In this document: positions 34,329 to 44,491 of the stretch, piece by piece
Layout of the letters: each line of letters begins with the position of its first letter
Numbering within the stretch: the first letter of the stretch is position 1
From: Cenococcum geophilum 1.58
Taxonomy: Eukaryota > Ascomycota > Dothideomycetes > Gloniales > Gloniaceae
Reading direction: 5' to 3'
NCBI GenBank assembly: GCA_001692895.1
Contig: KV748185.1
Location: forward strand, 2,798,096-2,862,095
Length of the DNA stretch: 64,000 nucleotides
The notes under the pieces: generated by a model
What the model was told of the DNA's origin: nothing
Seen by the model: only the letters and a program-made list of their open reading frames with translations
Databases searched by the model: none
Program-made: the position numbers and the translations under genes

Positions 34329-34989
34329 CGGACTGTTCGCGTCCAAAAGGTGAGGTTCTGAGCAAGCTAGCTCACACCCGGCTAAGGATGCACAAAAAGC
34401 CCTTCCAGTCACAGTGGTCATTTTCTATCTTGTCTCTCCTCCTCAGCTTCTGAGTCTCTTCGATCCATTGTTGCTTTTTCGTGGCTATGGGGCTGCCTTA
34501 GCTGCTGATGGCGGTTCTTAAAGCAGTGTAACCTTGTGCGCAAGCTCGGCTGGCATGTAAGATGCTCGGGAGGGCCAAAGCCCCGTCCCGCATCTCACGT
34601 AGGAGGGACCTGATCGGTGAGAGGAAGGATGTTCGGGAGAGTAACCGTTCCGGTAGTTGCTCGAAACCTGGAAATGAAATTGAGAGACTTGGCAGCATTG
34701 AAGTGTGGAGACTAGATACAGAGTCAGAGTAGTACAAGGGAAAGGGCCGTCAGCGTCGATGGTCATGTTAAAGGAAGGGAAGACGTCTATGAGGAAAGGA
34801 TAGGGGGATTGCGCTGAGCCCTCAGAATGATAGGGAAAGAGCCGGGGGCTGAATAAGCCGCATTTTAAACCGAGCTAGTATAATTAAAAAATTTGACTGA
34901 CTCGCCCACAAACTTCACAACCGCAGCAAAAGTCGAGATATTGTCCTTTAACGGTCTAACAAGGTGTTCCAAAGCCCGTATTAGCGAAA
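34329..34989. other. Upstream region of NOB1
   Basis: 660 bp with no supported gene. It includes the presumed NOB1 promoter and 5' leader; an AT-rich stretch (AATTAAAAAATTTGAC) lies near 34880. Minus-strand open frames here have no recognisable features. Confidence 0.4.
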
Positions 34990-36471
34990 ATGTCTACTGA
35001 AAAACCTGTTCACACACTTGTTCTGGACGCAGGACCTATCATAAAAAATGAGCCTTCCATTTCCAGTCTCCTAGGGCAATCAGAGTGTCTGGTCACGACT
35101 CCAGCCGTCATATCAGAAATCAAGGATGCTACTACTAGGTCTCGTCTAGAGACCACGCTATTGCCCCTGCTAACCTTGAGGAAACCTAAGCCTGCAAACT
35201 ATGAGATTGTTGCACAGTTCGCAAAGAAGACTGGAGATTTTGCAGTCTTAAGTAGACCCGATCTGGAGATTCTAGCACTTGCCTATGAACTAGAATGCGA
35301 GCGAAATGGTGGAAATTGGAGACTACGAAGCGTTCCTGGACAGAAAGGAACAAACGGGTCTCCTCCAAGCAAACAGAATGATCCAAAACCGCAATGCGAG
35401 GAGCAAGATTTAGATGCACGTGTTGGAGAAGAAGCGCGAGGCAGCGAAAAATCTAGGTCAGCAGAAATAGCTGAGAGTTCAAACTTGGAGCCCCAGCATG
35501 TAGAAGAAGCGCAAAAGGAGGCAGAAGCCAGCCATGACGCACAAGCAACTCATGAGTCAGATACAGTTGATGAAGTCGACCCAAATAAACATGCAGGGGC
35601 GTATCAGCAGGAAACAGTCAGTTCCCAGAAACAACAGACCGCTGCCTTAGGGCAAGAATCTCTTGGGACCGCCGATTCTACTCTTTCCCCAGACAGTGTT
35701 GGCCAAGACTTGGCAGACCTTCAGCTCACTGCAACCTCTGATTTGACGGTCGGCCCTACATATTCTGCACCAGAATCACAAAATGCAGTACCAGAAGTTC
35801 AGGAGGGCCCCGTGTCAGAAGACTCTTCGTCAGAGGACTCAGATTCAGGTGGTTGGATTACGCCATCTAACATTAAGAAGCATCAGGAGAAAGATAGTAG
35901 AAGCTCTGTAAAACAAACTTCTGAGCCACAGACTATGCAAGTTGCTACAGTTTCCACCGATTTCGCTCTTCAAAATGTTCTCCTCCAAATGAATCTTAAT
36001 CTGCTTTCTACAAACCTGCACCGGGTTAAGCATCTCAACACGTACATCCATCGATGTTATGCCTGCTTCTTCACCACTAAGCAGATGGAAAAGCAATTCT
36101 GCCCTCGCTGCGGTAAACCAGCCCTCACTCGAGTAGCGTGCTCGACAAATCAGAACGGCGAGTTCAAATTGCATCTGAAGAAGAATTTCCAATGGAACAA
36201 CAGAGGAGATCGCTACAGCATCCCTAAACCTGTACCAGGGTCGGCAAATGGCCGCATTAAAGGAGGTGGCAAGGACGGATGGGGCCAGGACCTGATCTTA
36301 GCAGAAGACCAGAAAGAGTACGTACGGGCAATCGCGAGCCAGAAACGCCAGAAGCAAAAGGACCTTATGGATGAGGACTACCTTCCGGGGATTTTGACTG
36401 GAGAGCGGGGACAGGCCGGGGGAAGACCTAAGGTGGGAGCAGGCAGAAATGTCAACTCCAGGAAGAGGTGA
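34990..36471 (+). CDS. NOB1: 20S pre-rRNA endonuclease Nob1
   Basis: Single-exon gene, 493 codons plus stop. Nob1 cleaves site D at the 3' end of 18S rRNA in cytoplasmic pre-40S particles. The N-terminal PIN domain (about residues 8-105) starts HTLVLDAGPI with catalytic Asp13 and continues through a TTPAVISEIKD segment. A long acidic, low-complexity linker follows (about 115-280), then the conserved GGWITPSNI motif near 285. The zinc ribbon has cysteines at 356, 359, 371 and 374 (CYACFF and CPRCGK). The C-terminal NNRGDRYSIPKP and GKDGWGQDLILAEDQ segments are typical of the family. Length is normal for a fungal Nob1. The ATG is followed directly by the PIN domain. The neighbouring NOP10 also serves ribosome biogenesis. 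Confidence 0.95.
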   Translation: MSTEKPVHTLVLDAGPIIKNEPSISSLLGQSECLVTTPAVISEIKDATTRSRLETTLLPLLTLRKPKPANYEIVAQFAKKTGDFAVLSRPDLEILALAYELECERNGGNWRLRSVPGQKGTNGSPPSKQNDPKPQCEEQDLDARVGEEARGSEKSRSAEIAESSNLEPQHVEEAQKEAEASHDAQATHESDTVDEVDPNKHAGAYQQETVSSQKQQTAALGQESLGTADSTLSPDSVGQDLADLQLTATSDLTVGPTYSAPESQNAVPEVQEGPVSEDSSSEDSDSGGWITPSNIKKHQEKDSRSSVKQTSEPQTMQVATVSTDFALQNVLLQMNLNLLSTNLHRVKHLNTYIHRCYACFFTTKQMEKQFCPRCGKPALTRVACSTNQNGEFKLHLKKNFQWNNRGDRYSIPKPVPGSANGRIKGGGKDGWGQDLILAEDQKEYVRAIASQKRQKQKDLMDEDYLPGILTGERGQAGGRPKVGAGRNVNSRKR

Positions 36472-38902
36472 AGAGTCTAACCTGACAAGTTTACGGAAAT
36501 GCATTGCACTGGCGTATAGACTGGAAGGAAGTAAGGGAACATTGTGTGGCCAGAGCATTTACGAATACCCACGAAGTTTTTATTTGAAGTTCTGTTCTTT
36601 TGACCACGAAATGTAATTATAGATCTCTTGTCTTAATACAATCCATATTAACAAAGCCAGGGCCATCGAAATCAGACTCTACACTAGCACGAGGTGACTT
36701 GGCCTACGAACCTGCTAATCTTTGGATTCAGCAGAGCCAACGCAGAGACGTCGCACAGCGTGCGGGTAGGACCTAGTGGTTGTTGAAACGTCGTGGGCGG
36801 TAGTGAAAATTTTTCACATGGGATGGTGAGATCTCGAAAACCACTACTGTTGGCACCCCTTCATCAAAACAGTTACTATACTCCTATTCCAAGCACCTGT
36901 GTAATTCACATGGATGCGAGACGAATTCCCAGCGCCCCCAATTGAAAGCATCGATGACCTCTCGCATCGACGAACGAGCGCACGAACGAACGAACAAATA
37001 CCCCCCCTAGGGCGATCGTCCATGGAGCATGCGATCACTCGCCGTCTAATCGCACGAAACTGCCTGGCAGCCTGGATAAAAACTACACGGTTTTCCTTGT
37101 CTCCTCTCTACGGACTGGTCCCCCCTAGGGAGGGCCTGGTAACTGGGACCCAGGCACAAAAGGTACCCAGAACACATACACATCCCGCTCGCCTTTCGGT
37201 ATCACAGTAGTTAGAACGGATGAATCCCCCTTACGCCTTCGAGGCTCTAGGGGGGAAGTAGGCGTATATGGCAATGGTCTATAAGAGATAGCATACAGGG
37301 GACGATCAAGATATGGAGAACTACTAGCATATGGCAATTAACAGCTAGGCCTAGCTGGGACGTAGTGAACCCCAGCTCCGCACAGGCTAAGAAGAAGGAT
37401 GCAGCGGTTACCAAGGAGATCTGAGATTCATGGAAATCAATCAGGACGCAGCTACGAGCAGCCGCAGGGGCCGTAGCTACGTGGGGAGATGGCAAATCGG
37501 GGTTTTTCATCCTACTGAGGTAGCTCATAGGGTTTTTCTTCCCCCAACATATCAGGGGTTTTTTTCTATTTCCCTATGTACGGAGTAGTCTGCGTGGGCC
37601 ACTAGTTAGGACCCGTATTAGACGTTAATCAAAGAATAATATATATATATATATATTAAGGGCTCCATGAAATCGGCCCCTGCACCTCCACGCGGTAGAG
37701 CCCGGGAACCTAGCAGTTACTATTGGTGTTCCATCAGGATCGTGCCAATAGACTACTAGAGCAAACGCAGAGACGTGTACGGCGGCGCAGCGCGGGCGTA
37801 GCGCGTGGTGGTATCGTGAAAATTATTTACTGGGAGGGTGAGTCCCAACGGAAACTTAACACAGCTATCACGTCTTTATGTACGCATTCCAATTAATTAT
37901 TCGAATCACGGCATCTACCTCCGGCGCCCCCCGCCCCCCCCCGCCCCCCCCCTTCCTCCCGTATGGTATACCTTATGTTGTACTACACGGCACCTATATA
38001 TGGCATGGCAACCAAACCGAACCGTATACGCCCCGGGAAGTCTGTAATAAGCCTCTCATTCCCTATTCTACCCGATAGCCTGGACTTACCCGTACGGTAT
38101 TTCGTCTTCCTCTATATCTTTGGCTAGGGATGTGCATAGGGGACCTAGGTTGGGGCCCTAGGATAAGACACCTAGTTCTTATATATTCGTCTCGCTGTTC
38201 CTTTAGGGTGGAAATCATGTTATAAGCAGGAGGTATCCCTTAACCTGCTGATTCGGGTCCTACGTTATCGATAAGAATCTGGCCAATAGGAAGCTCTTGT
38301 TCGAGCCTCCGTGATGAGAATTGCAGTGACCTGAGGTTCTTCGTACAGCTCGGTACGGTGTTCGTGCACGGTGCAGCTTGGCATTGCACCCCAGCGGGTT
38401 AAGGGATATACACACACATAGGGCATTTAAATGGGAGCAAGGGCAGGATAATATTAATTTTACGGCAATTTTAATTTAAGTAGAAGTATAGTATAAATGG
38501 CAGACAGGGCAAGATAGGTAATTAGGACGCTCCCTTACAGGAGCCTTAGAGCAGCGACCTAATGGTATTTTTCTTCCCGTTGACGTAGTACGGGCGTGCT
38601 ACCTGGAGGGGTACATACTGTATTACCTCTCACGTCTCCCTTGGAGGTTTTTTGTAGCTAACTTAACGGTATTCGTCTGCATGGACCTTAATTGGGACTG
38701 CATCAGACGTTAATCAAGAATGAATAATATATATATATTAACAGAGCCATGGCTTGGTATCCTCGCCTAAACTCCTTGAAACGCCGGTCACCTCCTCAAG
38801 TGCAGTGAACGTTCAAACCATGCAATTCCCACCTACTGTCCGAGCACTTGTTTGTCCTCTGAATGAGATTAGTGTCGCTTCGCGCAGTTCTTATTCTAAG
38901 CT
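36472..38902. other. Intergenic region with diverged ~1-kb tandem duplication
   Basis: No gene supported in 2.4 kb. Two motif pairs recur in the same order. CGCAGAGACGT with a downstream GTGAAAATTWTT...GGTGAG lies at about 36741-36828 and again at 37766-37844. GTCTGC...AGACGTTAATCAA...AATAATATATATAT lies at about 37586-37665 and 38676-38745. This suggests an old duplication of a unit of about 1 kb. C-rich (37926-37962) and TA (37638-37655) microsatellites are also present. The NOB1 and NOP10 3' regions lie at the two ends. Confidence 0.5.
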
Positions 38903-39152
38903 TTACTTACTCTGCTGTGTTAGAAGCAATCCATATCGCTTTTTCAACGTTACACGATGTCTGAAAATTCTCGTTAGTAATTGTTCCCGGACGATTACCC
39001 AGCCCTTCTACTGTGTATGTGACGTACCTCGAGTACTTATCATCAGGCGAAAACCTTGCAGGATGCGCCGACTTCGAGACTTCTCCATTGACAACCTTTT
39101 TGAGGGTATAGACGCGTTTGCCGTCCGGCCCGACAGTGTACATAAGATGCAT
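38903..39152 (-). CDS. NOP10: H/ACA snoRNP subunit Nop10
   Basis: Two exons on the minus strand: 39152-39028 and 38960-38903. The 67-bp intron (GTACGT donor, TTACTAACG branch site, TTTTCAG acceptor) joins them, giving 60 residues. Nop10 is the small core protein of H/ACA ribonucleoproteins, which pseudouridylate rRNA and snRNA, and bridges Cbf5 and Nhp2. The protein starts [19 protein letters not shown] and contains [15 protein letters not shown] before the intron and [15 protein letters not shown] after it. These are the family hallmarks, and the length matches. The gene is too short to be found without splicing. It is divergent from LCL2, with 316 bp between the starts. Confidence 0.95.
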
Positions 39153-39468
39153 TCTACTTGATAATTAGCGAAAAGCCAGCATGAGTTTGGAGTGCACTAC
39201 TTTTCCGCGAGTGTGTGTTATGTAGAGATATCGTGTGTGGACTGTGAAGCTGTAATTGAGCTTGTGCGGACATTTGAACTTTTTCTCCGCAAAGCGTCAG
39301 GGTGTTCTGGGCAAATTTGACCTCTTTGCATCCTCTTGGCGCCCAAAAGGCCACTCCATCAAGCTGCAACGAACAGCCCTGGATCGAACACAATTCCATT
39401 CCGCCTCTGCAGCGGTACTCAGCGCGCCAGCACGATACTAGGGCAGAAAACTCTACCAAATATTCAGA
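39153..39468. promoter_or_regulatory. Shared NOP10/LCL2 intergenic region
   Basis: 316 bp separate the divergent start codons of NOP10 (minus) and LCL2 (plus), so both promoters must overlap or abut here. No specific transcription-factor site is claimed. A minus-strand frame crossing the region is antisense to LCL2 and is not considered a gene. Confidence 0.5.
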
Positions 39469-39969
39469 ATGACTTTCCTCGACCTCCTCGTGCTGATCTT
39501 CAGCCTCCTCGCTGTCCCCAGCGTCGCCCAATTCGGCTTCTTCGACCAAATGTTCGGTGGCCAGCAGCACCAGCAACAACACCAGCAGCCGCAGAATGTG
39601 CGGAGTGATGCAAGTTGGTACCGGCAGCAATATGAAGGGGGTATAGTCTTCTCTCGTTTTATACTCTAAGGCCTGCACAATTTTTTCCCCCATTGCTCTT
39701 TCCCGGAGCGCGTACAGCACTCTTTTCGTTATCTCTGCTCCGTAGAAGCGCTTAACTGACTATTATGGTGCTCAATAGCTCACTGCACAAACTATCTCTG
39801 TCCCGGTACTCTCTCGTGCGTGCACTTCCCGCACCACTGCCCATGCGCCTGGGAAGTAGAAGACAAGGTTGAGCTTGGAGATGGTATTGCAGTATGCGCA
39901 AGCAAGGGCGGGTATAAAGCCGGAGAAGCGGCAAGGAAAATTGAGTTAGCTAGGAAAGGCCTGCTATAA
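39469..39969 (+). CDS. LCL2: Long chronological lifespan protein 2 (Lcl2), secretory
   Basis: Two exons: 39469-39640 and 39779-39969. They are joined across a 138-bp intron (GTATAG donor, CAATAG acceptor), giving 120 residues. The product starts with a signal peptide (about residues 1-20, cleavage before QFGFFDQMF) and a Gln/His-rich stretch. It continues with a cysteine-rich segment ([21 protein letters not shown]) and ends [16 protein letters not shown]...[13 protein letters not shown], the signature of the fungal Lcl2 family. Yeast LCL2 is implicated in ER-associated degradation and lifespan; its molecular function is unknown. The length is typical and the cysteines are all present. The start ATG directly precedes the signal peptide. 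Confidence 0.92.
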
Positions 39970-40322
39970 ACGCAAGGTTGAGCGAGATAAATGGAGTTGG
40001 GCTAGCATTGGATTGGAATGAAGTTTGGGATATTAGTATCCAAGTATGGTTGCTGTACGAATTCGATATGAGGTGTCAGCATAGCATTGTATCAAGACAA
40101 GAGAGCCTGTAAATTAGGAGTAGAACGTTTTGCAAAATGTACTCATTTGATCCTGTGCGTTGCTTGCACTGCTCAACGTCGTATTGATACAATTCTCTAG
40201 TCATACAGCATATCATAACGTCCAGCTAACGCTCAAGTCCCCAAAAAGAAGCCATAATAACCTAAAATTCCTTTCCCAAGCCCTTTAAAGAACTAGAAGC
40301 AAGAGTTTGGCAATCCTCATCG
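39970..40322. other. Convergent 3' region of LCL2 and the coiled-coil gene
   Basis: 353 bp between converging stop codons. AT-moderate, no open gene. It presumably holds both polyadenylation regions. Confidence 0.5.
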
Positions 40323-42749
40323 TCACCTTTTAACATATAAGTACCGATAGGCTTGATTCTCATCAGGCGCTACGGCACCACACTCTTGTTTCCCCCACTC
40401 TCTCATAAGTACCTTACCCATGAGCTCTCTCTCGCCTTGTAACCGCTCCATGTTCTTGACCCACTGTTCATCCCTAAGTTCTATAGCTGTCTTAGCCCGC
40501 TCTTTCGTAATCGACCTAAGCAGGAGAGCCAACCGCTCGTCCATCTCCTTGTTAACGGCCTCGAAATCCTCCTTTTGTGTCTCCATCTCTGTACGCAGAG
40601 ATTCAAGTTCTTTACGTGTAGCTTGCACTTCCATCTTTGCAGCCTTTGTGGCCTGGATTTGTTTTCTGAGTAACTCACGCAGAGTCTGCACCTCTTCTAC
40701 ATCCTCATCCTTATCTTCGGACTCTTCACTTCTCTTTTCTAGTTCTGCTGTCAGCCGACTTATCTCCTCTTTCAGCTTTTTGATATCTTTTTCAACGTTC
40801 TTCTTCTCCGCCCTCTCGAGGTCTAGCATGGAACCCACTTTCTTTACCGCATCTTCAGCTTTATTTCTCAGTTCTAGAGTCTTCGTCCTATGAGCTTCAA
40901 GAAACGCTTCGCGTTCATTCTCTAGCTCCATGACTCTACCCTCCGCGTTTGCTTTCGCGTCTTTTAGCCTCTTAAGCCTGTCTTCTAACTCGTTGATGTG
41001 CACATCGGCCTCCGCCCGTGCCTCCCTAAGACCTACTCTGACGACACGTGCCCCCTCTTGCGCATTTTCAATCTCCGCGCGGGCTTCAGACGTTTCCATT
41101 CTGGCTTGCTCCAGCTGTTGGCGGAGCATAGAGATACTTGCTTCAAGTTCCGAGATGCGTTTCTGAGAAGCAATGAACCGCTGGTCAAGCTGCTCTTGCT
41201 CTTCGATACTACGCAAAATTTCTTGATCTTTGGCTGTGATATCGGCTCTGGAAGCGTCTAGTTGTGTCTGTAGCGTGTGGAGCCGAGTCTCGAAGTCCAT
41301 AAATTGCGCAGAGGTATTTTCAGGCGCCTTTTGCTGGCTAACAAGCCGAGTAGCCTCTGATCTTGCCGCCTTCGCTTCTGCTGTAGCTTGCTCAAGTTGT
41401 CCTAGCAAGTCGTTGACGCGCGATTCTAGAGCAATAATATTCTTGTTCAGTTCTGTCTTCTCTTGCCCAAACTCCCACTCACGATTCCTTAATGCCGTAT
41501 TCAGACTCCCTAAAATGTCTTCTTTTGATTTCTGGTATTCTTTCCTTAATTCTTCGATCTGTTGCTCTCTTGCCATAACCTCTTTGCCAGCTGAGTCATT
41601 CGCCTTGTTAATCTCCTGCTCCTTTTCAGTCTTGATGGTTTCAATCTGCTTCTCTAATAAATCCTTTTGCTTCTGCAACTTCACTTCATTTTCCATGCGA
41701 AGGCTCTCTTCAAGTTTTTGCATCTGCCTCTCAAACGCATCTTTCTGATCCTGTAGCTTGAGGAAGTTGTCTGCGCTGGCAGCTTCCATACTCTCTCCCC
41801 ATTTCTTATTTGATTCTGTTACTTTCGCAATTTCTTCGCTCTGTTTGTAAATCCTAGTGCGTGATGTCTCGAGCTCCGAGCGCGTGAACGATAGAATGGT
41901 TTCGAGTTCCGTGATTCGAGCATTAGAAGCGGCTTGTTGCTCATGAAGACGAGCTTCGAGGGCCACGAGCTGAGCTTGGAGAGATGATCTCGGCGAGTCA
42001 GGTTCTTGTGGCATAGTATGAATAACAGTATCCTGGCTTATCTTCCTCGGCGTATCCACGTACTCCTCTACCGTCGGTTGCAGCCCGCGCGTCCTCTGTA
42101 ATACTTGAGAGGGCGGATGGGATGGGGGAGGATGGAGCCGAATTGACATATGAGGTTTTAGAGGAGTGGAAACATGAGCATCTGCAACATCAGTGTCGGG
42201 CAGTGCGTCCAAGTATGACATCACCTTCTCCTCATTTTCGATTGACGCGTTTGAGACATCTCTTCTGCGTTCATCATCTCCTGGAGGTGTGGTTGAAGGA
42301 CGCATCGTCGGCGATCCAGAGTCGAAGCCCTCGTCCTCGTCGTGCTCTTCCCTTGAAACTGAAATTGGCCTGTTACTCTCCTCTGTTGTTTCCTCCGTGA
42401 CTTCGTCTGTGACCCCAACTTCATCCTCCTTACTATCTTCCTTACTCTCCTCCACTTTAGCATTGGCCTCCTCTTGTTCTTGTGTCGGTAAAAGGGGCGT
42501 GCGCATCCAGAACTCCATGTTCATGGTAAAATCCTCTGGCCCTTCAATTTCATCGCTTCTCACTACATCTACTCTTTTATCTTCCTCATCCTCTTCCAGC
42601 CCTGTCGAAGACAAGACAGAATCATTTGCGCCGCCTAGCGCGTCGAGGTCGATTTCGTAGCGGGATTCTGAGAGGGCGCGGGAGGGTGGGTGAGTATGGC
42701 GAGTAGGACTGCGAGTTGGACTGCGAGAGGAGATGCGGGAGCGCGCCAT
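40323..42749 (-). CDS. Long coiled-coil protein, possibly spindle-pole-body associated (SnaD-like)
   Basis: Intronless, 808 codons. The N-terminus is Ser/Pro/Arg-rich (SRSPTRSPTR). It is followed by an acidic region holding IEGPEDFTMNMEFWMRTPLL (about residues 70-90), which resembles a short conserved segment I associate with the SnaD family of Aspergillus spindle-pole proteins. Residues about 250-780 are almost continuous heptad-type coiled coil rich in Glu, Lys, Gln, Leu and Arg, with few prolines. The C-terminus ends with a short basic tail. No ATPase or motor motif is seen, so it is structural rather than an SMC or kinesin. The spindle-pole role rests on memory of the motif. Golgin- or tropomyosin-like scaffolds are alternatives. 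Confidence 0.75.
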   Translation of the reverse strand: MARSRISSRSPTRSPTRHTHPPSRALSESRYEIDLDALGGANDSVLSSTGLEEDEEDKRVDVVRSDEIEGPEDFTMNMEFWMRTPLLPTQEQEEANAKVEESKEDSKEDEVGVTDEVTEETTEESNRPISVSREEHDEDEGFDSGSPTMRPSTTPPGDDERRRDVSNASIENEEKVMSYLDALPDTDVADAHVSTPLKPHMSIRLHPPPSHPPSQVLQRTRGLQPTVEEYVDTPRKISQDTVIHTMPQEPDSPRSSLQAQLVALEARLHEQQAASNARITELETILSFTRSELETSRTRIYKQSEEIAKVTESNKKWGESMEAASADNFLKLQDQKDAFERQMQKLEESLRMENEVKLQKQKDLLEKQIETIKTEKEQEINKANDSAGKEVMAREQQIEELRKEYQKSKEDILGSLNTALRNREWEFGQEKTELNKNIIALESRVNDLLGQLEQATAEAKAARSEATRLVSQQKAPENTSAQFMDFETRLHTLQTQLDASRADITAKDQEILRSIEEQEQLDQRFIASQKRISELEASISMLRQQLEQARMETSEARAEIENAQEGARVVRVGLREARAEADVHINELEDRLKRLKDAKANAEGRVMELENEREAFLEAHRTKTLELRNKAEDAVKKVGSMLDLERAEKKNVEKDIKKLKEEISRLTAELEKRSEESEDKDEDVEEVQTLRELLRKQIQATKAAKMEVQATRKELESLRTEMETQKEDFEAVNKEMDERLALLLRSITKERAKTAIELRDEQWVKNMERLQGERELMGKVLMREWGKQECGAVAPDENQAYRYLYVKR

Positions 42750-43124
42750 TCGATTGGGATTGCGCTGAAAAATGACTTACGGGTGGCTATGGTAAGAATG
42801 CTTTAGTGCTAGTGGTGTTTATTGTTGTACGAAGCCAGGCGAGCGCTAGCGGGCCGAAGCGCGAAAAGTGGAGCACGAACTCACGTGCGCAAAACTATAT
42901 CCCGAAACGACGGTGACTTCGGGCTACTATAAGAGAGAAAGGCGGAGTCTAGGCTTTCAGAATTTCGCCCCTAATCATTATGTGCTAAACCTAAGTGACT
43001 TCAAGGCTTTTAATAGTTTGCTCGCACTTTTCCATACACTTCCGTCAATTTTCCAGTGTAGGTAGTTGAATGACGATTTTATGATTAATTCATTTTAGTT
43101 TACAATGCCTCTTGTACTCGTGAG
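42750..43124. other. Promoter region of the coiled-coil gene and 3' end of the MDR gene
   Basis: 375 bp with no supported gene. Confidence 0.4.
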
Positions 43125-44300
43125 TTAATTACTCTTTTCATCTGCTTTCAACAAGTACACGAGCTTTTCTCCGCTCACTGGCTTCATCCATTCCTCAGTC
43201 CTATTACCATCGCGCTGCTCCATAGTACCAGGTCCCAACAAAGCAAAGCCATCAAGTACAATTCGATTCAGGCCTCCAGGCATAAGACGGATTGGATTCG
43301 GTTGGATCGGCATTTCATCAGATGAGGAAAGGAAACGATAAAACGACACAGCAAACTGACGCGCGCGAGACGACGCTGGTAAAGTCATATTTTGGTATTC
43401 CGTTTCTTCTCCTAAACCCTCCCAAACAGCCCCATACAGCGGTTCCGATGGAAGCGTGCCCTCCTCTACCTCCCAGGCTTTACCTTCTCGTGACCGTACA
43501 ACAGCCATCTCTCCATGAGGAGCTAAAACGGACGCGACTTGGGCCACAGAGGAGCCCTCAGAGATGCAGTCGAGTGCGAAATCAACTCCTTGGCCACTAG
43601 TCAAGCTGTGTATCTGAGCCGGCCAGTCAGGGTCCCTGTAGTTGACAAGCGCAGCGAATTCATACGGGGGACTAGACAACATAGGGTGATTGGAAGGACT
43701 AGCCGCGCCAAACATGCGAATAGGCGTGTTGGATACCTTAGATGAGAGCCGGACAAGTTGCGCCGCATAAAGGCCAACAGAAGTGGAAGCACTATAGATG
43801 AAAACGGTCAAGTGATGTTGACACGAAGTATTTGCCTTACGGCTCCATTCATGCGAGAATGGTGCGGGGAGACCTAAGCGATAGTAAAGGCACTGTGCCG
43901 CTGTGAGAGCGCATAAGGATATCGCCGCTGCATCGCCAAGGGACATATTGTCTCGGACCTGCCACACAAGGTCGTGAGGGATACGAAGGTATTCAGCAAA
44001 CGCGCCAGGCTTGTCGTTGACAGAGCTGGCACCCTGTAGGAAGCCCGCGACCCGCTGGCCGGCTCTCATATGAGGATTCAAAAATGGTACATGGGGACCA
44101 AGTGACTCTACTGTGCCGGCGAAGTCGCTGCCTATGACGCGACCGGTCTTGCCAAGTGGGTTGAATACATATAATGCATCCACTGGATTGAGTGCGACTG
44201 CATCCACCCGTATGATAATCTCGTTGGACGACGGAGAAGGTATGGGGATTCTTTCGACCGTCGCGGTTTTGAGAGCTGCATCGAGAATTAGAGCCTCCAT
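43125..44300 (-). CDS. MDR-family quinone/enoyl reductase-like protein
   Basis: Intronless, 391 codons. It belongs to the medium-chain dehydrogenase/reductase superfamily. An N-terminal GroES-like domain (about 1-140) contains VDAVALNPVDALYV and IGSDFAGTVESLG, then AGQRVAGF. The NAD(P)-binding Rossmann part (about 165-330) begins VFIYSASTSVGLYAAQLVR, matching the usual nucleotide-binding glycine region in modified form. No structural-zinc cysteine cluster is visible, which fits the zinc-free enoyl-reductase (ToxD-like) subgroup. Substrate unknown. Such enzymes occur both in secondary-metabolite clusters and as stand-alone detoxification genes. No polyketide synthase or other cluster gene is nearby, so a stand-alone role is more likely. 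Confidence 0.88.
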   Translation of the reverse strand: MEALILDAALKTATVERIPIPSPSSNEIIIRVDAVALNPVDALYVFNPLGKTGRVIGSDFAGTVESLGPHVPFLNPHMRAGQRVAGFLQGASSVNDKPGAFAEYLRIPHDLVWQVRDNMSLGDAAAISLCALTAAQCLYYRLGLPAPFSHEWSRKANTSCQHHLTVFIYSASTSVGLYAAQLVRLSSKVSNTPIRMFGAASPSNHPMLSSPPYEFAALVNYRDPDWPAQIHSLTSGQGVDFALDCISEGSSVAQVASVLAPHGEMAVVRSREGKAWEVEEGTLPSEPLYGAVWEGLGEETEYQNMTLPASSRARQFAVSFYRFLSSSDEMPIQPNPIRLMPGGLNRIVLDGFALLGPGTMEQRDGNRTEEWMKPVSGEKLVYLLKADEKSN

Positions 44301-44491
44301 GGTGGAGTCGGTTAGATATCCTTTATCCTTCGCTTTGAAATTTTTTTAGGTGGGCCTAAAGCGACTGGCTGTCAACACGGCTTTGAAGATAGTTTGACTG
44401 TGACACTGCTGACAAATGCTGAGTAACTGTAGTTTGTCACGATACTTAGGGGATAGATTAATAAAAAGGCTTATCGGCAAGAGAGTTGTCG

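Noticed and set aside
39154-39720. Minus-strand open frame of 188 codons
   Set aside because: Antisense to LCL2 exon 1 and its promoter. LCL2 has clear family hallmarks on the plus strand.
41230-41748. Plus-strand Ser/Cys-rich open frame
   Set aside because: Mirror frame of the coiled-coil gene on the opposite strand.
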